A DNA stretch of 64,000 nt from positions 20,104,001 through 20,168,000 of the forward strand of contig NC_090295.1 in the NCBI RefSeq assembly GCF_037392515.1, read 5' to 3'. The first letter of the stretch is position 1. Each line of letters begins with the position of its first letter. The notes beneath the pieces were generated by a model. The model was not told the origin of the DNA. It ran no database searches and saw nothing but the letters and a program-made list of their open reading frames with translations. Below are positions 22,661 to 33,536 of this stretch, in pieces. Position numbers and translations under genes: made by a program. The DNA comes from Haliotis asinina. Taxonomy: Eukaryota > Mollusca > Gastropoda > Lepetellida > Haliotidae.

Positions 22661-23815
22661 TTACAAACGTGTCTTTGACTTCGTTATGACCGCAGTGTAT
22701 TGTACTTGCACCCGAACCAAAATAGTCGCTTTGTTATGAAAACTTGCAAGAAGATCGCTTCAACGTTATGTCGCCCAACATTGACATGTCACCCTAAAAA
22801 CTATTCAGGCAAAGGGTGAGGGAGGGAAAATCAAATTGCAAACACTGAATGCGTATCGTTTTACCATTCAATCAAACTGCTCTTCCGGATAAAGTTCCAC
22901 AGGAATGGGCAAACAAACGTCTGAATATCTTTGATATTGTATTCTTCACCTTGGTCTCCCACGCCAGAGGACTAAGCACACCTGCCAATACAAAAACGAT
23001 GAGATTTCAGACCGAGTGCTTCTCCATTTTCCGTTTATCGCATTACAGTTATCATCCCTTCCGTACAGCCACTGGACATAGTCATCAGTGGTGGTATGAA
23101 TCGCATGCGTCATACTGCAGTGTTGCCTTTAAGGTAAGATTTACAGAACTCTTCCACATATATAACAATTATAATTAGGAATATTTGTAACGCGCCTCTC
23201 CACACGTTATCTTATGTTCAAAGCGCGCAATCTGATTTTTATGATCTCTGATAAACCGAGGTGTCTGTGTGGCGCGGGAAGATTCAACTGGGCGCCTAAT
23301 TTCTGTTGGGTGAACAGAGGCATTTTTTAACAATTCAGTTGCCACATGTATCACATGTGCTTCGTTGTGGGACAGGACTGGAGTCCTAGAAACTCTGTGG
23401 TCCATACACGATCATCCAACGTGAATAATCTGCAACAGACCCACGAGTACTTTGTTTCAAGAGCAAGGTCCCGCGACATCGTCAGCTGACCACCCGATCC
23501 ACTTTATGTCTTTTTTCAGATACCGTAGGTTAATTGGAAATAAGTAGTGATTGAGCTTGTTTAGGATTCACTTTAAACTGTTCTTTTTTAATAACAAAGA
23601 TTTGGGTTAAACCTATCCATAGCAAAACAAGTTTGTAGTAACCTAGCGCGGCAAAGAAAATAACAAGATCATACCAACACTGGGTGTGAAGAGTCAGATT
23701 ATTAGCAGGTATCAATGCCAACATTGTATCTGAAGTCTGAAGAAGCAGTCATGTCAGAGTGTGGGGAAGCTCATATTAGTAAAATTATTCAAAGATAGTT
23801 CCCCTTTAAATGAAT
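22661..23815. other. Intergenic, no gene seen
   Basis: Open frames here (such as 22849-23178) show no domain, signal peptide or splice context. A fragment resembling family A (gctgaccacccgatcc) lies near 23486. Confidence 0.45.
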
Positions 23816-24066
23816 AGGTGAGGGGAGGTGAAAAGTAAAGTCATATCTGAGAATATTTCGCACATAGGACGACCTGCATGCGGTTGTATGAGATACAGTA
23901 TACAGATATCGGACCGACCAGTCCTTGTACCCATTATTGCCGAGCGCCAGACAGGGACGAACAAGTACATAGTTAAACGTCATTTGGTATGACGCGGCCG
24001 GGGATCGTACCTGCAACCTTCCGCTCTCCGTCGAACGCACTAACCACAACAACGCAAAGGCGAGTT
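23816..24066 (-). repeat. tRNA-derived SINE (family C)
   Basis: Reverse copy of the long SINE also seen at 34519. It shares 'gagaatatttcgcacata', 'gtacccattattgccgagcgccagacaggg' (split here by family differences) and a tRNA-like head in complement ('ggggatcgtacctgcaacc', 'cgcactaacca'). Confidence 0.7.
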
Positions 24067-24839
24067 TGAATGAATATTAATTAAACTATCAGTAAGTACC
24101 TTGAACACAACACGAAATAATTCTTGAAATAAGACAATCAGACTCATAGAAGCAACGTATCATCCCACTCGGATTTCAAAGGTGCCGCCTGCACCCTTCG
24201 CGTGTCAAACACCTTTGATTGTTAGTCTGATGAAATTCTCAGTTTGGATTTGTACCACATGCTCGACTGTTTCTTCAGGTGAACTCAACGTGTTTGTGAC
24301 CGGTTCCCCTCAACCTGCCGCGAAAATGAGGACTGTCGTTGACTATAGACACGACGCGAAAAGGTAGTTTTACGGCCGGGTCGCATTGGCCACACTGTCT
24401 ACCCATGATCATCTGCTCAAGAGATGGACCTCCAGTAAATATCTTGCGATGTAGTGTTCACCATCAAACATCTACTGTTTGACTGTGTGGATATTTCAAC
24501 TGCAAGGGTCTCATATTATGAAGCCATAAATCGGAAAAAAAAACTGTTTCCCGCGTAAGCGGACATTTCATTGTCAGAAGTCGACCTGAACCATAAACCG
24601 TAACTATATAATGTGAATGGCGGAATGTGCAATGACATTTTTTCTTTATAAATATACTGAACAGAAACAAACAGAAACGCAAGTTTCGAAAAATCAAATC
24701 TCATGTCTTCTGTTTGAAAATCTGACAAAAAGCCAGAGTTGAGTTTCTTTTGTTGTTCAGTATAATAGTATACTATTATTAGTGATTAATCTCATTTAAG
24801 CATTGTACTTAAAAATAAGAGCATAAAAGGCATTTAAAT
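24067..24839. other. Intergenic, no gene seen
   Basis: No coding segment or repeat recognised. Confidence 0.45.
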
Positions 24840-26120
24840 AAATGGTATAACGTATACAGTATTCCAGTATGCAGACGAAGCAAATATTACTCTTGGTGGA
24901 ACAGAAACTAGTTTTGTGGACTGAAAAGATTTGCTGTTTGCTGAGGATTAAAAATAAATTGTGACAAAACTAAAGCGATATGAGTAGGATAACAAAGACC
25001 CAAAGACCAACTCTACCCTCAAATCCCTATGCAGTGGTCGAAAGTACCTCTCAAGATCTTAGGTATTATTTCTAAAAAAAATCTAAGTGCGATGACTGCG
25101 GTGAACTTCGCTATACAATTTGAAAAAACAACAAGAAACGCTATTTTCTCACAGGCAAAGAGATGTCTCACTCTCAGAGGCAACAATTGCTATTCTTAAA
25201 TAGCACACATCACACATCTCTTCAGTTCTCTTCCAAGTCAGACAAAGAGAATATATGAAAATTCATTTGGCTCAAACGACTGTTATCATCGAAGGCCCAG
25301 TGAATAAAAGTTCTCGCCCATATGTCACAGCAATCTTCAACTTCAAGTAGAAAGAAAGCACAAGTAAAGTACTGAAAAATAAATTTTGGCAAAATGACAT
25401 TTTCAGCAACAGTCAAAGAGCAAATGAAACGTTACAACCATCAATGTAAAAACTTCCCATTTTAAATTTCATAAAACTACATGATTTAAAGAACTTCTTA
25501 CACGGCTCGACAGTGGCCTAGAAAACATCTATGACCCTACACAGATGCAGGTGTCCTAACTGATCTCAACACGCTCAAAGAAAAATATTATGACCTTACC
25601 TGAAAACATCTGAGTTATTTTAAATTACTAAAAGCTATTCAAGGGGAATTTAAAAACAAGTTGAAAAATGATCGTAGTCAAAAGATAGTACCTTCATCTA
25701 CCAAACATTATTTGATAAGGTTTGAGCCATATTAGACAAAATTGCAAATATAGGCGAATTCAAACTAAACATGCCAGTCTCATGTCCTATTATCAGCAAA
25801 ATAAGACAAAACTTTTCAGTACAAATTCTTCAATGCATTGAACACAAGCTTTTCTTTATAATATAAGGATATCTGACAGCAGCCAGATCACACAGTTTCG
25901 AATATGGTTTGAAGAAACAACCAAGACAAAATTAGAAATATCAAAATGAATTATCTTACTATAATATATTAAGCCATTTGTATGACATTCTCAAAATGTA
26001 AATTTATACGTGTTAAAATACAGAAACAAAACTGCATTTCCAAGGTTTGAAAAAAAAAGAAATATCAAGCAAATTTATAACATTGAAAAATATTTATGGC
26101 CCTATCACTACACACTTAAA
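24840..26120 (+). pseudogene. L1/Tx1-like LINE reverse transcriptase remnant
   Basis: A very A-rich strand. Translation across several frameshifts gives QYADEANITLGGTE (catalytic YADD mutated to YADE at 24868-24879), GLKINCDKTKAI, PMQWSKVPLKILGI and, further on, FSQAKRCLTLRGN. These follow the L1/Tx1 order 'QYADDTTL..', 'SGLKIN..KT', 'KVLGI', 'LTLRGK'. Stops are frequent and the 3' half is only faintly recognisable, so the right limit is approximate. Confidence 0.6.
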
Positions 26121-26639
26121 ATCAAATGGTCAGCACTGATGCTGACATTTACAGCGTAAATGCATAACCGCCGACACACCAGTGTCATCTACTATTTCCC
26201 CATCTCTCTTCCTATTTCAACACTTTCACTCCTGGTACTTACCCATGGAAAAGAATCACTCATTCACTATTAAACTGTCATTAGTACACGAGCATGTACT
26301 CGTCGTCAGTACATATAATGATATTGGGTCATGAACATATTAACAGAGAAACGTTATTACTTTTGATGAAAGTGAAAAATAACCTTTTTAACGATGCAGG
26401 AAGAAAAAGGTCAATATGTTCATCTAATATTGGTTTACTGATAGGCATTCTGCAAAATAGAAAATCTCCAAGGTGTGATGAAGGCTAACGACTGACCTTA
26501 GCTTATCTGCAGAACATCAAGATGGATCAGAGTATTTAAAAAATCCGACCCTAATTGCTTCTTAACTGAATATTTACTGGCGTTGGTGTCATGGATAACA
26601 ACATATCGGCCCTCTGGGGCCTTACCACCTTGTACATTC
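26121..26639. other. Intergenic, no gene seen
   Basis: AT-rich DNA between the LINE remnant and the minisatellite; no feature supported. Confidence 0.45.
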
Positions 26640-27460
26640 ACTAGCTTATCCATGCAGTCACCGATACGTACATTCAGCCGCTAAGTCATTCATTCACCTA
26701 TGTGCAATCACTAATCGCTAATCCATTCACTCACCTAAACCATCCACTCGCTAAACCATTCACTTTCTAACCAATACATTTACTGAACAACACGTACATT
26801 CACTCACTAACACACTGACCTTCAAAGCCTTACTTTCACTCACTAATCAACAGGCAAATTCACACTCCAACCAATGCATTCACTCATTAATCAGCTCACT
26901 GACCCATTCACTCTCCAAACAATGCATTCACTTACTAATCCACTCATTGACCCATTCACTCTCCAACCAATGCATTCACACACTAATCCTCTCACTGACA
27001 AATTCACACTCCAACCAATGCATTCACTCACTAATCCGCTCACTGGCAAATTAACTCTCCAAAAACGCATTCACTCACTAATCCGCTCACTGATCCATTC
27101 ACCCTTCAACCAATGCATTCACTCACTAATCCGTTCACTGACCCATTCACCCTCCAACCAATGCATTCACTCATAATCCGCTCACTGACCCATTCACCCT
27201 CCAACCAATGCATTCACTCACTAATCCGCTCACTGGCAAATTCACTCTTCAACCAACGCATTAACTCATTAATCCGCTCACTGGCAAATTCACTCTCCAA
27301 CCAACGCATTAACTCACTAATCCGCTCACTGCCAAATTCACTCTCCAAACAATGCATTCACTCACTAATCCCCTCACTGACCCATTCACTCTCCACAAGC
27401 AACGCATTCACTCTCCACAACCAATGCATTCACTCGCTTATCCACTCAAAGACCCATTCA
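26640..27460. repeat. 48-bp minisatellite, about 12 units plus degenerate 5' part
   Basis: Units starting 'aatgcattcactcactaatc' begin at about 26873, 26921, 26969, 27017, 27064, 27112, 27160, 27207, 27255, 27303, 27351 and 27401. Looser CATTCACT repeats extend back to 26640. The long open frames across it come from the 48-bp period being a multiple of three and are not taken as genes. Confidence 0.9.
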
Positions 27461-28816
27461 GCTGTGGCAGGTACACCAAGTCACCGCAGATTTGTGTATC
27501 CGCAGACTCACTTTCACTTGGAAAGACAACCCATGAAAATACTGTTAAGAATATGTATTTATATACTGTCATACCAAGCCTTCCGTTGTACTACATTATC
27601 ACAACTCCGTGGGTGACTCAGACAAAATTAAATGACGGAATTGTTTTTCTAATAATCCACCGAAGTGAAAAGGATCCGCGAACGTCTCGAGTTGACGAAC
27701 AGAAACAGTGCAGAAAAGACGCCTTTGAAACAGAAATAGAAATTCATTGATCATTGATTCATTGTCCCAGATATTATTTATGAGAACAAGGATAAGTCAG
27801 TTTGATGGCAAACAACGGTAAGTTGAGCACCGACCTGACAAGTTATTTGTATTAACATGTATGAGTACCGGCCACAGGCGCTTGCCTTTGTGAGCGAAGG
27901 GGGCATTATGTTGCCCGCGATCAAGTGTGATCACGTGAGAATCTTATGAGCAAAGCGCGTGCAACTACGCGCAGAATCAAATTCATCGGTATGTACTGCA
28001 CGTGCACTAGCCTACACGTGCTCTCCCTTCACACACCAAATGGGTTTGCTCACTGCCATGCACCGTCAGCCTTCCATGAAAGTATTCTCTACGCCGGTTC
28101 AACTTGTCCTTGTTTGCCAATAAAACCTGCACATTTGATGAAGGTCAGTGACAAACTCCAGAATTACCATATGATGGATAATCATCGAACAGAATACAGA
28201 AATTGGCATTGAAAAATCTGTAGTTCAGAGCTAAACGCTTGTTACAAAGTCAAAGCCTCAAAAGCATTTACTGTACCAGTCTTCTCATATTGTTTTGGTG
28301 TTGCTGGTAGGACGGGAGACGAAATTCAAACTACTGACACCTTCAAAGGAAGAATGTCCACCATCCTCAATCGTGTAAATCGACCAGTTTTAACGGAAGG
28401 CGTGGTTTAATTCACCTGGAGGCTCTTCCTGCCAAAAGTAATATGTGCTCTTTTATTCACGTTATCTGATGACAATGTGGTGACGAAAAAGGTCATTATC
28501 TAAAAACAGCAGGGAATATTGGACAGAATATTTAAGTCAGCGTTGATTTTGGTGATGGTTCTGTGCCGTTGGACGGTCCTGAAATCAGCGTCTGTCTTGG
28601 GAATTGTCATGTCTAGTCAGCACAACCCTTTTGACAGACACTGTCAGTAATGCAGAAAGCTGCAGTGTTGGTTTGTCTACATATTCTTCGGATAGTTCTT
28701 GGTGGGTTCGACTAGACAGTTTTTTCCTGGGAGAAGTCTCCCATTCGTTGTCTCGAGTGCTTAACAAGGGGGCAGGGGCCCTGGACTGATGATGAAATTA
28801 ACCAGCCTGACTGTTC
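27461..28816. other. Intergenic, no gene seen
   Basis: Open frames are short and without domains. No recognisable repeat. The stretch could include the untranslated first exon or promoter of the prohormone gene, but no such site can be pointed to. Confidence 0.4.
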
Positions 28817-29179
28817 CAGGGCTGGGACGGGGCCAAATATTTCTACCCGGGTAATCCCTATTACCCTACCCAACCCAAATACCCGTTATGTTAATTCCTG
28901 GAATCAGATTTGAAGGAAATGACAAAATATGCTTCAGCTCGGGGGATAAACTTTCGAGTTTTATAGTATTTTGTCTTGGATTATATTCTAAAGAAGTGAC
29001 TGTAAGTAATGCCTAAATCTTCAAAGACAATACAACGTTTTAATGAAGAAAGGATTGCATATTACATTGTTGAATCACTTAGTAACATGATCATGACGAG
29101 TTCGGGTACTGAGACGGGTACCCGGGTCAAACTTATTACCCACCTGTTCAGGGTATCCGGGTTAGCCGTCCCAGCATTG
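28817..29179. mobile_element. hAT-like MITE
   Basis: The left end 'cagggctgggacgg' and the complement of the right end 'caatgctgggacgg' match at 12 of 14 positions. Inverted similarity continues inward through CCCGGGTA- and TACCC-rich blocks for about 80 bp. CAGGG-type ends suggest hAT. An 8-bp target duplication is not visible. It ends 190 bp before the prohormone start codon. Confidence 0.6.
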
Positions 29180-29369
29180 TACAAAAGCTCCTTCGGGAGT
29201 ATGCTACAGACAAACCTTATGGACAACAACGTCTATTATTTGGTGACGTGTGACGTGTGACGTTTCGATACAAATTCTTCTTCGGCTATCGTAACGATAG
29301 GTGGTGGTGAAGATGCAATTATTGTTTCATGGCAGCACAGAGGCTTAGCATTGTTTCTTTTGTTTCAGA

Positions 29370-29774
29370 ATGCCCTTAATTGTGCCTGTCGTTCTCTTCC
29401 TCCTTCTCCCGTACCAGTTCGACTCGGCGCCTCTGAACCAACCAGTCACAAACAACTATAGCCATCCGACCTTCACCCATAGACAGTTATTCCGTTATAA
29501 TATACACACAGGCAGCCGAGCCAAGAAAGTCTATAAACTAAACATTTATTCTCACGACAGAAGTCCCCGAAACCACGACATCACTGACGAAGAAAGACCA
29601 GTGGTAGAGAGAAGGAATATGTGTCGAAGCGTGTGTACCCTGTGTGAACGGATTGGATCGACGGGACATTCGGCTGCTTGCCATAGTGGCTGCGTTGTGG
29701 CGCCTACGACCAGTCGCGCGTTCGAATACTGTCTTGGACTGTGGGAACACCATAATGGAAAACGAGGCACATGA
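29370..29774 (+). CDS. Secreted cysteine-rich neuropeptide/hormone precursor (unrecognised family)
   Basis: A 134-residue precursor built like a prohormone. Residues 1-20 are a hydrophobic signal peptide (MPLIVPVVLFLLLPYQFDSA). A spacer with a KK site at 52-53 leads to Glu-Arg-Arg (80-82), then a cysteine-rich peptide from 83, then Gly-Lys-Arg at 130-132 and two trailing residues. Cleavage at RR and GKR would release a 47-residue peptide with an amidated Asn129. Six cysteines at 85, 89, 92, 104, 108 and 121 give spacing C-x3-C-x2-C-x11-C-x3-C-x12-C, very near insect eclosion hormone (C-x3-C-x2-C-x~12-C-x3-C-x~10-C), though little else matches. A strong splice acceptor (ttgtttcttttgtttcag) ends at 29368, one base before the ATG, so a 5' untranslated exon lies upstream. 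It is probably expressed in neurons or glands. Function unknown. Confidence 0.8.
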   Translation: MPLIVPVVLFLLLPYQFDSAPLNQPVTNNYSHPTFTHRQLFRYNIHTGSRAKKVYKLNIYSHDRSPRNHDITDEERPVVERRNMCRSVCTLCERIGSTGHSAACHSGCVVAPTTSRAFEYCLGLWEHHNGKRGT

Positions 29775-30321
29775 TTGTAGCTTGAAAATATAGACGCTCA
29801 TTTGTATCAATTTATGTACCATAGAGATATATTTTAGTAGTTTGAAGCATATATATTTTGTAAAATGAAAAGTTGTTTCAGCGAAGTTCCAACACGATTC
29901 ACTCGAAGAACTGTGAATGGTGAGATGTTTAAATGGTAAACTGAATGTTTCGACATTAGTGGTCGATGCCAACGCATTTGTCACCTTTTCTACTGACATG
30001 TATCGTGATACGACTATCTGGCCGGACAAGATCACTTTTTCACGAACACCTGGTGTTAACACTATTAGATAGTGATTCATAAATACATGCTTATGAAGCA
30101 GTGTGAATTATAAAATCGTCTCTGCATTATAAGTTATATCATATGCATTGAAGTGTTCTCTGTCAGATAACATTTGTAAGATGTGTCATAGAAGAGCTTC
30201 CAATTGCTCGACTACCATGACCGTGAATGTGCTGAATACAGATGACAAGCGTACGGAACAGCGACATCGTCACTTGTCTTCTCTACTCCTTGTTCAAGAC
30301 TTCCCTCGGACCATCCTCTCA

Positions 30322-30327
30322 ATTAAA
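30322..30327 (+). other. Candidate poly(A) signal ATTAAA
   Basis: The nearest good poly(A)-type hexamer downstream of the prohormone stop, about 550 bp away. Its use is uncertain. Confidence 0.2.
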
Positions 30328-30416
30328 CCTTAGACTTTAATAGCTGGCTGCTTTTTGGCGTTTACAGTTTGGAATTTAGACAAGAAAAACACTGAATACA
30401 ATTAGAAAAAAAATTT

Positions 30417-31205
30417 CTGGACAACGTCAATGTATCCAATCAGAGATAAAGGTTCCTTTCTTATTCGATCCAAACATAAGTACTTCCTGGACAACGTCAA
30501 TGTATCCAATCAGAGATAAAGGTTCCTTTCTTATTCGATCCAAACATAAGTACTTCCTGGACAACGTCAATGTATCCAATCAGAGATAAAGGTTCCTTTC
30601 TTATTCGATCCAAACATAAGTACTTCCTGGACAACGTCAATGTATCCAATCAGAGATAAGGTTCCTTTCTTATTCGATCCAAACATAAGTACTTCCTGGA
30701 CAACGTCAATGTATCCAATCAGAGATAAGGTTCCTTTCTTATTCGATCCAAACATAAGTACTTCCTGGACAACGTCAATGTATCCAATCAGAGATAAAGG
30801 TTCCTTTCTTATTCGATCCAAACATAAGTACTTCCTGGACAACGTCAATGTATCCAATCAGAGATAAGGTTCCTTTCTTATTCGATCCAAACATAAGTAC
30901 TTCCTGGACAACGTCAATGTATCCAATCAGAGATAAGGTTCCTTTCTTATTCGATCCAAACATAAGTACTTCCTGGACAACGTCAATGTATCCAATCAGA
31001 GATAAGGTTCCTTTCTTATTCGATCCAAACATAAGTACTTCCTGGACAACGTCAATGTATCCAATCAGAGATAAAGGTTCCTTTCTTATTCGATCCAAAC
31101 ATAAGTACTTCCTGGACAACGTCAATGTATCCAATCAGAGATAAAGGTTCCTTTCTTATTCGATCCAAACATAAGTACTTCCTGGATAATGTTAATGCCT
31201 CTAAT
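30417..31205. repeat. 70-bp tandem array, 11 units
   Basis: Complete units start at 30417, 30487, 30557, 30627, 30696, 30765, 30835, 30904, 30973, 31042 and 31112, then a diverged partial unit at 31182. Each reads 'ctggacaacgtcaatgta..' to 'aacataagtacttc'. The units are almost identical and differ mainly by AAA or AA in 'gataa(a)gg', which makes them 70 or 69 bp. Such homogeneity implies recent amplification. Both strands stay open over runs of 69-bp units, giving 23-residue peptide repeats, which I read as a by-product. Confidence 0.95.
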
Positions 31206-33175
31206 CAGAAGATGGCCATCCTCTACATAATGATTTGCCTTCCATTAAAATATACGCATCCTCATTGTCGTCACCCGCTTCTCTCGGGGAGGTGAAAGGG
31301 TGGGATGGCAGATGGAGAATCGGGGAGAGAGAGAGAAGGAGGGGGTGTTGTCCCATCTCTTATGCATAAAAATCATGTGAGGGTGGAGAGGGTTGCTTCA
31401 CTTTCGTGAATTGGTACGTGATCTGCAGGGTCACTTTCTTACTTTCTCAGTGCATAAAGTATGGGAGGGGGTCATTCACCTTGTACGTGTATAAACCATC
31501 AGACGCGCGCGCGCGCGCGCACGCACACGCACACCGTATCTATTCAGAAGGTAGACACATCCTCTTCACAAAACTCTTTCCTGCATGTCAGGAGATGTCA
31601 GGATTTTATCAACTATATGTGACTGAAGGGATAAAATAGGTATCCTGTTGTGTTACTGAATAATATATTACAAGATATGAATCCATCGAGCAGTGTAATA
31701 ACTACATACTCGTAATGTAACTAAATACTCGAAATGTAGCCATATACTCGTAAGACGGCTCCTCTGTAAGACTACCTGGCATAACAGATTCGAGTATAAT
31801 GAGAACTTGAACATAAACACGAATCATGTTGGAAACATACACCAAATTGAAGAAAAACAGATCATTTTTCAAAGACGGACTATTTTGAAATAATATGATG
31901 TACTAAACAGACGTATCGCGTCAAAAAGGATATTGAGAAAACAAGGGATCATATGTTGACGAAAACTACGATGAGGTATAAAACATACCAGATTGAAACG
32001 ACAGATCTTGTTGAAAGACAATGAAAGACGAACCGTTTTGGAAAAGTGGAGTCTGCTGACAAATATATATGAATATTGTGTGTGAAAGTTCTTGTGAAAA
32101 CACAGTCAAATCTGAAAGATGCAATTTGAAAAGACGGACTGCTGACCATGAACTATCAACTGTAAATGTAAAAAAAACCTATTAAACGTACTCAGCAAAT
32201 GTAATAAAATATATAATAACTTGTTGAAAAATTACATTTACAAAGTGATATACAGACTATATATATTGAAAGACAAAAGGCAACGACGCTGGTGACTGAG
32301 TAGACGTCAAATGGTTTGTCGTAGTTGATCTCTCGTTAATCTGCCCATAGCCGTGTTTGTGCCAAATGTTCCCTTTCCACAAACAGAAACAAGTGTAACC
32401 TCAGTCTCAAACAATACTTTATTGGGCAAAACAGGCTATACGACCACGATTCATGTTTTCTCTCAAACTTGTCTTCCGGTGTATGTTTAAGAAAAAGAGG
32501 TTACAATACTCCACTGATACTTAAATGTCATTTCCAATATTACGAAGTTTATTTTGCCGTTGAGTATATACACTGAGACAGGTTTTTCTCACTGTACTGC
32601 AATTTTCACAAATAAATAATCCATCACATTCAACTTTGATCAAACATTTGTTGTTTTTTTCTGCAAAATGAAATCTCTAGTGTTTGAATACCCTCCACCT
32701 TCTTGATATGGGTCAAACTCACCACATCTCAATCGAAGTAGAATTCAACATTTAACAATGTCCTAAACTCTATATAATAATTCCACTTGCAAGATTAGAT
32801 AAATCACTGAACTATTCTTGTTGACGAATATCTTTAAGTCTTTGCAGAGATACAAAAATAATTACATTCCCAACCTCTTGATATTAACACCGGACACCAA
32901 GCCAGTGTTTCCATTATCATATACAAACGATAAATACAAACAATAGCAGTGTTCCTACATACAAGTAATATACTTTTTTTCGTTGTCTTTCAACCTACCT
33001 TTAACATATATGAGATAAATATAAATTCTCATTGCCTGTAATGCAAAGCCTGAAACAGAGAGCAGTCGACTAAACATAAACTGATCCAGCTTTTTCTCTA
33101 TTAAATATTATCTCAACAACTTCAGATCTCGTGTGTGCTAAACAAAGATCAGAATATCACGCCGGAACGACCCTT
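31206..33175. other. Intergenic, no gene seen
   Basis: AT-rich DNA with a GA-rich patch (31321-31346) and the alternating purine-pyrimidine tract at 31503. No exon or repeat family recognised. Confidence 0.45.
31503..31534. repeat. Alternating purine-pyrimidine tract (possible Z-DNA)
   Basis: 32 bp of strictly alternating (CG)n then CACGCACACGCACAC. Such tracts can adopt the left-handed form under negative supercoiling. Confidence 0.8.
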
Positions 33176-33188
33176 CAGAGCCTATTAG

Positions 33189-33456
33189 CGAGTGAGTGAG
33201 TTTAGTATTACGCCGCACTCGGCAATGTTACAGCTATATGGCGGCGGTCTGTACATAATCGAGTCTGGACCAGACAATCCAGTGATCAATAACATGAGCA
33301 TCGATCTGCGCAATTGGTAACCGATGACATGTGCCAGCCAAGTCAGCAAGCCTGACCACCCGATCCCGTTAGTCGCCTCTTACGACAAGCATAGTCGCCT
33401 TTTAGGGCAAGCATGGGTTGCTGAAGGCCTATTCTACCCCGGGACCTTCACGGGTA
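33189..33456 (-). repeat. Family A SINE-like repeat with intact target duplication
   Basis: A 268-bp full-length reverse copy flanked by the perfect 13-bp direct repeat CAGAGCCTATTAG (33176-33188 and 33457-33469). This fixes both ends of the family: in the element's own direction it starts 'acccgtgaaggtcccgg' and ends in CACT repeats. A variable-length duplication with a simple-repeat tail is what LINE-driven insertion leaves. Confidence 0.95.
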
Positions 33457-33536
33457 CAGAGCCTATTAGGAAAGAGATAGGCGGAATGCGTTTTCTTCAT
33501 CTTAAGTAGTGATAATCTACAACATATATAGTCTCC

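Noticed and set aside
26874..27750. Ile/Pro/Ser/His-rich open frames of 100-167 codons
   Set aside because: They follow the 48-bp minisatellite, whose period is a multiple of three, so openness is automatic.
29538..30080. 180-codon minus-strand frame opposite the prohormone
   Set aside because: It has no domain or signal; the opposite strand has a coherent precursor with splice acceptor, signal peptide and processing sites.
30567..31144. Repeat proteins of 23-residue units on both strands
   Set aside because: Both strands are open because near-identical 69-bp units lack stops; no start context or non-repeat domain, and 70-bp units break the frame.
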